A stretch of DNA of 33,462 bases from an uncultured Anaerolineae bacterium (GTDB lineage Bacteria > Chloroflexota > Anaerolineae > Promineifilales > Promineifilaceae). The position numbers were made by a program, and so were the translations under genes. Shown here one piece after another: positions 10,155 to 19,261 of the stretch. Each line of letters begins with the position of its first letter. The first letter of the stretch is position 1. The notes beneath the pieces are model-generated. The model was not told the DNA's origin, made no database searches, and saw only the letters and a list, made by a program, of their open reading frames with translations. The DNA lies in the NCBI GenBank assembly GCA_937949915.1, contig CALECP010000295.1:1-33462 (forward strand), read 5' to 3'.

Positions 10155-10227
10155 AGACACAAGATTTTGTGTCTCCTCCCGTTCGGATGAAAAAATTAAG
10201 AAAAGACGCAAGATTTTGCGTCTCTAC
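10151..10227. repeat. Paired palindromes with outer GTAGAGAC/GTCTCTAC ends (MITE/REP-like)
   Basis: GTAGAGACACAAGATTTTGTGTCTC ... AGACGCAAGATTTTGCGTCTCTAC. Two hairpins sharing the xCAAGATTTTGx core. Confidence 0.85.
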
Positions 10228-10244
10228 AAAGAAAAAACACATTT

Positions 10245-10976
10245 ATGGCACAACATTCTGACAAAGCAGCCCTACGCGGCGAACCAGGTTACGTGTGGCG
10301 GTCGGGGCAAGACCGCCGTTTGCAGATGATCCGACAATGGGTCGATGTGCGCGGCCGGATACTGGACAACGGTACCGGGCTTGGCACTTATCTCGAACAA
10401 CTCGCCCCCTACAGCAACCAACGCTTCGGGCTGGAAGTAGAGTTTGAACGCGCCGTCCAAGCGATTCCGCGCAGCGACGGCATCACGCAAGCGGTGGGCG
10501 AAACGCTGCCATTTGCGGACAACACATTCGACTTTATTTTGAGCAATGAGGTGATCGAACATGTCGAAAATGATTTGCTGACAATGCGTGAAATGGTGCG
10601 GGTGCTGAAACAGTTCGGCCGGATCGTCATTTTTTGCCCCAATCGCTGGAATCCCACCGAGCAACACGGCATCTATTGGAAAGGCGAATATCACTTTGGC
10701 GACAAGCTATTCGTCAACTATTTGCCTGACTCGCTGCGCGACCAATTAGCCCCGCACGTTCGTACCTATACGAAGCGACAATTGACCAATTTGACATTTG
10801 GGCTGCCCGTTCGCATAGTTCATCACGGCCGCATCTATCGCGGCTGGGACAACATCGAAGCGCGGTTTGGCGGTGTCGGCCGTCTCTTCAAACAAACATT
10901 GTACGCACTGGAACGGCCGCCCTTCGACACACTCGGCATCTCCCATTTTTTGGTGCTAGAAAAAACGGCGCACTGA
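10245..10976 (+). CDS. Class I SAM-dependent methyltransferase (methyltransferase type 11)
   Basis: 'GRILDNGTGLGTYLEQLA', 'LPFADNTFDFILSNEVIEHV', typical motifs I and II/IV. Confidence 0.85.
   Translation: MAQHSDKAALRGEPGYVWRSGQDRRLQMIRQWVDVRGRILDNGTGLGTYLEQLAPYSNQRFGLEVEFERAVQAIPRSDGITQAVGETLPFADNTFDFILSNEVIEHVENDLLTMREMVRVLKQFGRIVIFCPNRWNPTEQHGIYWKGEYHFGDKLFVNYLPDSLRDQLAPHVRTYTKRQLTNLTFGLPVRIVHHGRIYRGWDNIEARFGGVGRLFKQTLYALERPPFDTLGISHFLVLEKTAH
10922..10976 (+). repeat. Upstream copy of 55-bp direct repeat (3' end of methyltransferase CDS), left boundary of island
   Basis: Matches 16185-16239 without gaps (48/54 identity from TTC to the stop codon). Encodes FDTLGISHFLVLEKTAH*. Confidence 0.93.
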
Positions 10977-11094
10977 TAATTGTACACATTTCAGCCGATC
11001 ATACTTAATTATGACGCAAGCGTTTTATATTTCATTATTAGAGTTCAAACTTTGACAAAATAATGTTACACATACCGTGGTGGAGGAATAAATT

Positions 11095-14000
11095 ATGGCA
11101 ACCGGGATCGAAGAAAAAATTCAATTGTTTCAGGAGCAGTTTGAGAGCTTGCAATCATTGATAGGGCATAGTGAAGCGACAGCAGACATCATTGAACGCT
11201 CGCTTGATTCTATCAACCATGAACTTCAAACAGCAAAAGAAAGTGCGGCTAACTTACAATTCTGGGATGCGTTAACCAAAGTTACAGAACAAATTCAAGA
11301 TATTACACAGGCAGGCCAAAGACGTGAGTTACTCAAAACAATTGCGGAAAGCGCAAATCAAATTTTGGGGGCAGATGTCACAACATTGTATGAAGGCGAC
11401 AATACAATGAAAACCGTTTATCCAAAGCCCGGATATGCTGGTAAATTATATTTTCCTACTGCGCTAGAGGGAGAGGTGCTTCAAACAAATACTGTTTTTC
11501 GCTATTTTGAGGAGAATGAAACAATATTTGTACCAAATACGGACAAAAGGGGTGATCTATCTGATAAACAACCCAATGTACATGAGGGACAACGATTTGC
11601 TGTACGAGAGAAAATTAAGTCAACTGCCATTGTTCCTCTAAAAGTACGTGGTGAAAAGGTAGGGCTGCTTTTTATCAATTATCGTCAGTCGCAAACATTT
11701 GATATTCAACAACAACAGAAAATAAAATTGTTCGGCCGACAAGTAGCCAATGCACTGCACAATATCCAACTACTACGCTTTTCTGTCCAACAATCAGATA
11801 ATCTACAAAGTCTGTTAAAAATTTCCCGCAATACAATACAAGGGAATCTCAATAATCACAAAACAATGTTTGCCTCTTTGATTACAGATGCTACAGAGCT
11901 TATGCAAGCCAGTGGGGGAGTTATTGTCTCATGGGAAAATGATCATAATGGTGAGGTCATTGCAGAATACAGTACAACATCGAACCAAACATCTACAATC
12001 ACAGATTTCACTACCCTCACTGATGATTCACTGAAAGAACGAATCCTCAATGGTGAAACTTTTCTACTCCAAAATATAGCAAACGATGTATCGTTAACCA
12101 AATCATTCCGTGAGTATTTACAAAAACAACAAATTCATTCTATACTCACTGCCCCAGCTATTCGTGAAGGCAAGGTCATCGCATCTATTGCAGTTTATCA
12201 AACAGATGAGTCACGCATATTTACCTCGCAAGATCAGAGGTTAATTGACAACTTAGCCAACCAAGTAGCAATCTCAACAGAATTAGCTAATTACCTACAA
12301 GGGCAAACGGAACTAAAGCAGCTACGAAAAATGCAAGAAAACACACTGACAGCAATTGAAAATCCTGAAAAGGTATTCGATCTTATTGTTAGTCAGGGCT
12401 TAGAGCTAATTGGTGCAACCAAAGGACAGCTTATGTTGCTAGAAAACAATCAGCTTGTCACGTATGCCTCAACAGTATTAGGGGAGGCAAAAAAGCGAAT
12501 TACTTATTCGCTAGACAATTCAATTACAGGTTATGTAGCGAAACACAACGAACCAGTTAATATCACCAATCTGCAAAATGATCCAAAATTCAAATCTTTG
12601 TATCAAGCTGGGCTTGACGAAGATATTGTCAGCGAAATGGCCGTTCCATTAACCTACCAGAATGAGGTGATCGGTGTCTTAAATGCAGAAAGTGAGTATG
12701 AAGGTGCATTCTCAGAGCGAGATTTTGATCTATGGAAAATTCTTGCCTCACAAGCAGTTAGCTCGATTCAGGTTTCCCGTGAGATTATTAAAAACCAACA
12801 ATTGCTTAAAGAGCAAGATGCAGTCGCGGATATTCAATATAGTTTACTGACAATAAGTGGCAACTATCCTGAAATCATCAAACAGACGCTTCAGAAAAGT
12901 CAAGAATTGGTTGGCGCAGAAGTAGGTCATATTCTCTTCAAAGAAGGTAGTAATGATGAATTACTTGTTGTTGAATCGACAGATGGTGAAGATATTGATG
13001 AACGTGTATCGATTCACCGTTCTGTTTCAGGCATTGCGTTGAAGGAAAAACGCATTGTACGAGTCAATGACACAAAAAAAGAAAAGCCTTACTGTGATGT
13101 CTATCAACCATTTTCACGACAAGACATGCGAAGCCAGTTAATCGCACCTCTCATGGTTAATGATGAAGCTATTGGCGTTATCAACGTTGAGAGTACAAAA
13201 CTAAATGCCTTCACACGTGATGATGAGCAAAGGTTTGAGCGCCTGAAACGACAATTGGCTTTGATTCTGCAAATTGAACGTGATGCACAAAGACGGAATG
13301 CAATACTAAACACCTATCAGAGCATCATCAAATCAGGTTTTGATTTGGAACAGGTACAACAATCAATTATCGAAACAGGTGTGCAATTGTTAGGGGCAGA
13401 AAATGGCTCGTTGTTGATCCTAGATGCTATTTTATTCAAAAATGATGTTCAGACACAACAAAGTAATTCTACGCAGGCATTGCTTGAAGGCAAACAATTT
13501 GATGAGACATCGACACTGACAGTAACGGCCGCCTATCATCCAGATAATACACCTACGACACGAGGAAGGAATTATCTTCTACATCGTTGTGTCAGTGGTG
13601 CGGCCATTCTTGAAGATCGCATTATCAACATCCCTAATCTGAAAACCAGTGAGAAATATAAAGGTATTTATCAGCCTATCGGTAAAGATATGCTGAGTGA
13701 GATAGTCGCACCATTAAAAGTAGAAGGGCGTATTATTGGTGCGATTAATTTTGAACATACAAAGGCAGGGGTGTTTAATTATCAAGATGAGCAATTATTA
13801 CAAGAATTGACAAGCGCAGTTGCTTTAGCATGGTCACAAGCTAATTTAAACAAACGCAATCAATCTCTGGAAGTAGAAAATCTGGAAACGCGATTAGGTG
13901 CGGAGGTTCTACATAGATTGAATAATCCACTTGGGGCAATACGACAATATGTGATCGATATAGAAACATTTGACAGAAAAATTTTAGCAGATAATCCAAG

Positions 14001-14607
14001 CTTAAATGATTCATTCAAAGAGATTAAGCGCAACGCCGAGCGTGCATCCGAACTCGCATTGGAACTACGAAAATCAGGACGACGGGCGCGTATTAAGCCA
14101 ATAAATGTTTCTCTTTTGTTGAACAATGCGCTTGAGCATTGTCAAAATAATAAAAGCGAACGTATGTTAGCTATCACGCCTCGTATTATTGAGCCGTCTA
14201 AGGAGATTCATGTATCAGCCACAAGTCGCCTTCAACAAGTCTTTATTGATTTGATGTCTAATGCGATAGAGGCAATGCCAGAGGGAGGCTCATTAACTTG
14301 TCAAATTCATCTTCCCATAGAAACAGATGAAAACAATGAGAAACAAGTGCAAATCGATATTACAGATACAGGGACAGGTATACCAGAAAACACAGTAGAG
14401 CATATCTTTGCTGATTGGTTTACAAGTAAATCGGGAGACGAGTTTGACATTGCACATGGCATTGGGTTATGGTGGGTTCGTAAGTATATCAACTCACTTG
14501 GTGGTAATATTGATGTTAAAAGCAAACTTGGTGAAGGAACAACCTTCACGGTATCTTTGCCTTACACATTAAATGAGGCAAGAAAAAATAAAACAAACAA
14601 TTACTAA
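11095..14607 (+). CDS. Soluble multi-GAF sensor histidine kinase
   Basis: About five GAF-like modules with repeated 'xxSEMAVPL...VIGVLNAES'-type strands. H-box-like 'EVLHRLNNPLGAI', N-box 'LMSNAIEAMPEGG', G1 'DITDTGTGIP', G2 'GIGLWWVRKYINSLGG'. RBS ggagg upstream. Confidence 0.9.
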   Translation: MATGIEEKIQLFQEQFESLQSLIGHSEATADIIERSLDSINHELQTAKESAANLQFWDALTKVTEQIQDITQAGQRRELLKTIAESANQILGADVTTLYEGDNTMKTVYPKPGYAGKLYFPTALEGEVLQTNTVFRYFEENETIFVPNTDKRGDLSDKQPNVHEGQRFAVREKIKSTAIVPLKVRGEKVGLLFINYRQSQTFDIQQQQKIKLFGRQVANALHNIQLLRFSVQQSDNLQSLLKISRNTIQGNLNNHKTMFASLITDATELMQASGGVIVSWENDHNGEVIAEYSTTSNQTSTITDFTTLTDDSLKERILNGETFLLQNIANDVSLTKSFREYLQKQQIHSILTAPAIREGKVIASIAVYQTDESRIFTSQDQRLIDNLANQVAISTELANYLQGQTELKQLRKMQENTLTAIENPEKVFDLIVSQGLELIGATKGQLMLLENNQLVTYASTVLGEAKKRITYSLDNSITGYVAKHNEPVNITNLQNDPKFKSLYQAGLDEDIVSEMAVPLTYQNEVIGVLNAESEYEGAFSERDFDLWKILASQAVSSIQVSREIIKNQQLLKEQDAVADIQYSLLTISGNYPEIIKQTLQKSQELVGAEVGHILFKEGSNDELLVVESTDGEDIDERVSIHRSVSGIALKEKRIVRVNDTKKEKPYCDVYQPFSRQDMRSQLIAPLMVNDEAIGVINVESTKLNAFTRDDEQRFERLKRQLALILQIERDAQRRNAILNTYQSIIKSGFDLEQVQQSIIETGVQLLGAENGSLLILDAILFKNDVQTQQSNSTQALLEGKQFDETSTLTVTAAYHPDNTPTTRGRNYLLHRCVSGAAILEDRIINIPNLKTSEKYKGIYQPIGKDMLSEIVAPLKVEGRIIGAINFEHTKAGVFNYQDEQLLQELTSAVALAWSQANLNKRNQSLEVENLETRLGAEVLHRLNNPLGAIRQYVIDIETFDRKILADNPSLNDSFKEIKRNAERASELALELRKSGRRARIKPINVSLLLNNALEHCQNNKSERMLAITPRIIEPSKEIHVSATSRLQQVFIDLMSNAIEAMPEGGSLTCQIHLPIETDENNEKQVQIDITDTGTGIPENTVEHIFADWFTSKSGDEFDIAHGIGLWWVRKYINSLGGNIDVKSKLGEGTTFTVSLPYTLNEARKNKTNNY

Positions 14608-14622
14608 CAACTAGAGGATAAT

Positions 14623-15492
14623 ATGATTAAGCCAAACAAACCAAAAGTGCTGGTAGTTGAGGACGAAGAAACATTTCGTAATCTACACATTAATAGACTC
14701 AGTAGATTGGGTTATTCTGTGCTTACGGCCGAAACCCAAGAGGAGGCAGTTATTTTAATCAATCGTCATTTTTTTCATGCAGCTATTTTAGATATTAGCC
14801 TCAATGTTGAAGATAACGCCAATCGGGAAGGGATGGAAATACTGGAACTAATTCATAATAAAAATAATGGAACAGGCATTATTATGGTGACAGCTTTTCC
14901 AAGACATACTTATGTGCGCGATGCCTTCAAAGATTTCAATGTTGTGGATTTCCTTGACAAAGCAACTTATGAGCTGCTCGATTTTATCAATGCGGCCGAA
15001 AAAGCGGTTGCGGCCGCAGAAATTATTATTTCAGAGAAAAAAGAAGCGTTTGAGCAATCAGTTTCTGCTTATGATAATTATTTTCAACAGTTAGCCAGTA
15101 GCTTGGCAGGCAGCGGCGCGATGCGTGTAACAAGAAAAGATGTATCACAACTTTTCAAGCGGCTTGTTAAACCGATGATACCTATTGTTGAAAAACATGA
15201 ACTTGCCAGAATTGATGAAGGAGATAATGAGACCGAAAAAGCAAGCCCTGTATTTGAGCATACTTACTGGAGTTACTTTTTTGGTGAGCTTGTGCGTATT
15301 CGCATCGGTCAAAGAGAACAAATTATCAAAGAAGTTGAAAAATTAGACGTGCTTAATCAGCTAAAAACCAGTGGTGAGTTAAGCGGTTATTTTCAAGTTT
15401 TGGATAACATAACCTACGAATCATTCACAAAAATTGATGATAGAGTAGAAGAAGTTAAAAAAGAAGAAAATGAGGAAACTACTCAAGCGTAG
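14623..15492 (+). CDS. Response regulator: receiver domain plus uncharacterised ~150-aa C-terminal region
   Basis: 'PKVLVVEDEETFRNL...HAAILDISLNV...IIMVTAF...VDFLDKA', REC signatures with the DIS phosphoacceptor. No recognisable output domain. Confidence 0.85.
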   Translation: MIKPNKPKVLVVEDEETFRNLHINRLSRLGYSVLTAETQEEAVILINRHFFHAAILDISLNVEDNANREGMEILELIHNKNNGTGIIMVTAFPRHTYVRDAFKDFNVVDFLDKATYELLDFINAAEKAVAAAEIIISEKKEAFEQSVSAYDNYFQQLASSLAGSGAMRVTRKDVSQLFKRLVKPMIPIVEKHELARIDEGDNETEKASPVFEHTYWSYFFGELVRIRIGQREQIIKEVEKLDVLNQLKTSGELSGYFQVLDNITYESFTKIDDRVEEVKKEENEETTQA

Positions 15493-15563
15493 CCACAGTG
15501 AATTATTAATCACCGTTTACTTATAATTGCAACAAACATCCATAATTATTTAATGGGGGCTAT

Positions 15564-16184
15564 ATGACTACAAAAATTCTGATCATTGAAAATGAACTTA
15601 CTTGGCTTAACATATTAAAAAAGCATCTAAATGTGGAGCAATCATTTGAAATCTCTACTGTATCATCAAAAGACGAAGCAATAGCAAGTATGCGAAATAC
15701 ATCTTTTGATGTCATAGTTTCAGATTTGCAGCTAGTTGATAACGCTTCTTTTGAAAAACAGATATTCGAAACACTTGCTGTAGTAGCGAGTGCCGGAAAA
15801 GATATTCCAATTGTTGTGGTAACTGGTGAACCAATATCTGAGTTTCAACTAATTGATGTTATAAATTCATTTCCAGGAGCAATTTATGGCTGGCATGAAA
15901 AAAACACAACATATCGTCAAGATCGTTTTATAACAAATATAAAACGCATTGTTGAAAAAACACAAGAGAAAGAACAGAAAAAAGCAAAAGAAAAAAAGGA
16001 TAGAGTAGCTAAGATATGGCAAATATTTATCATTTTATCATTGAGTGCAATCATTTTGGCAGTCACAATATATGCGATATTAGCTCCAGAAGGTGCAGCA
16101 ACAATCATTGCCACTGTATTTGTTCCAATGTTCGTTGCTATGCTTACAGGCATATATCTGTTGATAAACAATCTAAATAACTAG
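15564..16184 (+). CDS. Receiver-domain protein with C-terminal coiled coil and two TM helices
   Basis: 'TTKILIIENELTWLNIL...FDVIVSDLQL...PIVVVTGE...GWHEK', then a K/E-rich linker and 'IFIILSLSAIILAVTIYAIL' plus 'ATIIATVFVPMFVAMLTGIYLLI'. Confidence 0.82.
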   Translation: MTTKILIIENELTWLNILKKHLNVEQSFEISTVSSKDEAIASMRNTSFDVIVSDLQLVDNASFEKQIFETLAVVASAGKDIPIVVVTGEPISEFQLIDVINSFPGAIYGWHEKNTTYRQDRFITNIKRIVEKTQEKEQKKAKEKKDRVAKIWQIFIILSLSAIILAVTIYAILAPEGAATIIATVFVPMFVAMLTGIYLLINNLNN

Positions 16185-16239
16185 CTTCGACACTCTCGGC
16201 ATCTCCCACTTTCTGGTGCTAGAAAAAACGGCACAATAA
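16185..16239 (+). repeat. Downstream copy of the 55-bp direct repeat (orphan 3' fragment of the methyltransferase gene)
   Basis: cttcgacactctcggcatctcccactttctggtgctagaaaaaacggcacaataa translates in frame as FDTLGISHFLVLEKTAQ*. Starts 1 nt after the stop codon of the preceding CDS. Confidence 0.93.
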
Positions 16240-16243
16240 ATAG

Positions 16244-17041
16244 ATGAAAGCACCTGCAAAAGAACGACTCGACAAGTTGGTGGTAGACCGAGGCTTGGTC
16301 GCTACGCGCTCAAAGGCGCAAGCGTACATCATGGCGGGAGAAGTGCGTGTCGATGGTGAGAAAGCGACGAAGGCTGGCATGAAAGTCCCTATATCGGCCG
16401 CCATCACACTCACCGCCACCATGCCCTACGCCAGTCGCGGCGGCTATAAATTGGCTGGTGCGCTCGACCATTTTGCGCTCGATGTAGCCGGGTGCGTGTG
16501 TGCCGACGTGGGCGCATGTACGGGCGGTTTTACCGACGTGATGCTGCAACGAGATGCGGCGCGGGTGTATGCGCTTGATGTCGGATACGGACAATTGGAC
16601 TGGAAATTGCGGACAGACGAGCGCGTGATCGTGATGGAACGCACCAACGTGCGCTATGTCGATGCGTTGGATGAGCCAGTCGATTTTGTGGCGATTGATA
16701 CGTCATTTATCTCGCTCAAATTGATCTTACCGGCCGTCAAAAAGTGGCTACAACCAGATTACAACATCATCGCCCTGATCAAGCCGCAATTTGAGGCAGG
16801 GCGCAAGCAAGTGGGCAGTGGTGGCATTGTGCGCGACCCGGCCGTGCATCAGATGGTGCTGACAAACCTGCTCAGTTGGATGACGGCAAACGCGCTCTAT
16901 CCGGCCGGACTGACCACCTCCTCTATCGCAGGCAGCGACGGCAACCGTGAGTTTTTGGTGTGGCTACGGCCGTCCCCTACGCCCCACTTCGATGCGGCCG
17001 AAACCATCGCGCAACTGACCACCCCGCCAGAAGATGCGTAA
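16244..17041 (+). CDS. tlyA: TlyA family RNA methyltransferase (FtsJ-like plus S4)
   Basis: 'RLDKLVVDRGLVATRSKAQAYIMAGEVRVDG' (S4), 'VCADVGACTGGFTDVMLQRDAARVYALDVGYGQLDWKLR', 'LIKPQFEAGRKQVG'. Confidence 0.93.
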   Translation: MKAPAKERLDKLVVDRGLVATRSKAQAYIMAGEVRVDGEKATKAGMKVPISAAITLTATMPYASRGGYKLAGALDHFALDVAGCVCADVGACTGGFTDVMLQRDAARVYALDVGYGQLDWKLRTDERVIVMERTNVRYVDALDEPVDFVAIDTSFISLKLILPAVKKWLQPDYNIIALIKPQFEAGRKQVGSGGIVRDPAVHQMVLTNLLSWMTANALYPAGLTTSSIAGSDGNREFLVWLRPSPTPHFDAAETIAQLTTPPEDA

Positions 17042-18224
17042 CCTCCGGCCGTTTGTGCAGTGGCTGTGGCTGCCGCTAATCCTGTTGCTCCCGGCCGTCT
17101 TTTTTGTCGATAGAACAGGTGCGTGGAGCATGATCGCCCTCCCTGTTTTGGCAACGGTGCGCTGGCTGGCAACTGGACGGCCGATCCCCCAAACCCCGCT
17201 CAATCGATCTCTCGCGCTGCTTGCTCTTATGCTGTTTGTCAGCATCCTCATCACGCCCGACCCCGCCTTTAGCCTGACCAAACATGTGGGGCTTGCTTAC
17301 GGGATCGCGCTCTATTTTGCGGTTTTTGATGCGATTCCGGCCGTCAAGCAATGGCGTTTTGGCATCTTTTTGTTTGCGCTGGCAGGGGGTGGATTGGCGG
17401 CTGTGGGCATGTTAGGCGTACCGTTTGCCAGCTATAGTAAGTTCCCTTTGTTGTCCCGCCTGACGGGGCAGTTGCCCACCGTTTTGGTGCAGGGCAACCC
17501 CGTGAATGCCAACATGATCGGCGGCATGATGACATGGATTTTGCCTGTGGTGCTGGCGTTCGCAATCTGGGCATGGCGAGAAAAGCGCGGCCGCTTGATC
17601 ACGATAATCGCCTTGCTGATAACGGCCGCCATGCTTATCACCTCGCAGTCACGGGGCGCGATCTTGGGCGTGGGCGGTGCGCTGATCTGGGTGCTGCCAT
17701 TAATGCTGTGCGGCCGTGCCAAATGGCGGCTGCTCTTGCTAGGTAGCAGTGTCGCTTCATTGCTTCTCATCGTTGTCGCCGCCCTCTTTTTGCAAAACAG
17801 TGATGCGCTGCTCACCCGACTCGAATTATGGGATCGCGCCCTGCTGCTCATCGCCGATGCCCCGATCACCGGGCTGGGCATGAACATGTATCGTCGCGTC
17901 ATGCCATTGGTATACCCGCTCTTTCTCCTCAGCCCCACCCAAGACATGGCACACGCACATAACGCTTGGCTAACGGTTGCGGTCGATCTCGGTTTGCCCG
18001 GTTTGGTAGCATATTGTGCGCTGCTCTATGGCGCGTTGCGGCAAGCGATTGGCTCTGTGCGACGAACGGCCGCGCCCCACCATTTGCTCGCACTCGGTTT
18101 GCTGGGCAGTCTCATCGCCCATAGCCTGTATAGCGTGTGGGATGCGATTGCGCTGGGCGCGAAACCCGGTTTTTTGTTTTGGGTGTTGTTGGGGTTGGTG
18201 ATGAGAGGAAAGTGGGAAGGTTAA
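17034..18224 (+). CDS. O-antigen ligase family membrane protein
   Basis: Polytopic membrane protein with 'SQSRGAILGVGGALI' and 'HAHNAWLTVAVDLGLPGL'. Overlaps tlyA by 8 nt. Confidence 0.78.
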   Translation: MRNLRPFVQWLWLPLILLLPAVFFVDRTGAWSMIALPVLATVRWLATGRPIPQTPLNRSLALLALMLFVSILITPDPAFSLTKHVGLAYGIALYFAVFDAIPAVKQWRFGIFLFALAGGGLAAVGMLGVPFASYSKFPLLSRLTGQLPTVLVQGNPVNANMIGGMMTWILPVVLAFAIWAWREKRGRLITIIALLITAAMLITSQSRGAILGVGGALIWVLPLMLCGRAKWRLLLLGSSVASLLLIVVAALFLQNSDALLTRLELWDRALLLIADAPITGLGMNMYRRVMPLVYPLFLLSPTQDMAHAHNAWLTVAVDLGLPGLVAYCALLYGALRQAIGSVRRTAAPHHLLALGLLGSLIAHSLYSVWDAIALGAKPGFLFWVLLGLVMRGKWEG

Positions 18225-18304
18225 TTTTCCCTCTATCTCTATCTCAAAACTCTATCTGTAAACGTTTGGAGTAGATGGGGCATCTGAGTACAATGCGGGG
18301 AGAT

Positions 18305-19141
18305 ATGTATAGACGATTCAAAAAACGGAAATTAGGTAAGGGCATTGTCCTCAAAAACCAGCAAGAGGTGGAAAAAATGCGCGATTCGGGCAAATTGGTG
18401 GCCGATTGTTTCGCACTGCTCCACGAATCGATCCAGCCAGGGGTGCGCCTGAGCGAACTGGATCGCAAAGTAGAAGCGTTGATCATCGCGCATGGGGCGC
18501 AACCGCTCTACAAAGGGTATCAGGGCAATCCGCCAACGCACCCCCCTTTTCCCAGCGTGATTTGCGCCAGCGTGAACAATGTGATTTGTCATGGCCCGGC
18601 TACTGATCAGCGACTCCGCAAAGGGGACATCATCGGTATCGACATCGGCGTGCGCTACAACGGCTGGTGTGGGGATGCGTGTGTCACCTTCCCGGTTGGT
18701 GCGGTCAGCCCAGAGGTTGATCAACTGTTGCGTGTGAGCAAAGAAGCGATGGACAAAGGGATCGCGGCCGCACGGGTCGGCCGACGATTGGGCGAGATCG
18801 GTGTCGCGGTACAAAAACATGCCAATACACACGGCTACAGCGTTGTCCGCGAATGGGGCGGGCATGGGCTTGGCAAAGAGCTACACGAAGGCCCTTCTGT
18901 GCCACACACCGGCCCCAAAGCACAAGGAACGCGCATCAAGCCGGGGATGGTGTTCACCATCGAACCGATGATCAATGCCGGTGCGGCCGATTGCTTGTTA
19001 ATGGAAGATGACGGCTGGACGGTGGTCACGGCCGATGGATCGCTCTCTGCCCAATTTGAACACACGATAGCGATCACCCGCGAAGGCCCTGTCATTCTCT
19101 CCCCCTGGCATGAGACGATGAAAGGATTTGCCTACATCTGA
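18305..19141 (+). CDS. map: Type I methionine aminopeptidase
   Basis: 'VICHGPATDQRLRKGDIIGIDIGVRYNGWCGDACVTFPVG', 'GHGLGKELHEGPSVPHTG', 'FTIEPMINAG'. GGGGAG RBS just before the ATG at 18305. ORF extends to 18275. Confidence 0.9.
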   Translation: MYRRFKKRKLGKGIVLKNQQEVEKMRDSGKLVADCFALLHESIQPGVRLSELDRKVEALIIAHGAQPLYKGYQGNPPTHPPFPSVICASVNNVICHGPATDQRLRKGDIIGIDIGVRYNGWCGDACVTFPVGAVSPEVDQLLRVSKEAMDKGIAAARVGRRLGEIGVAVQKHANTHGYSVVREWGGHGLGKELHEGPSVPHTGPKAQGTRIKPGMVFTIEPMINAGAADCLLMEDDGWTVVTADGSLSAQFEHTIAITREGPVILSPWHETMKGFAYI

Positions 19142-19261
19142 TAAACCGTCATCTTTTTACTCTTTTCGCTTGCCTTCGCCTATGGTAACATCAAAGATGA
19201 TGGAACAGTTGTTTATATCAACTGTGCGCAACCCTGATCCTTTAAGGTAGGTCGCTGATCA

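Noticed and set aside
10977-16184. Integrase, transposase or toxin-antitoxin gene within the island
   Set aside because: No ORF in this span other than the three signalling genes has any supporting motif; the mobilisation mechanism remains unexplained.
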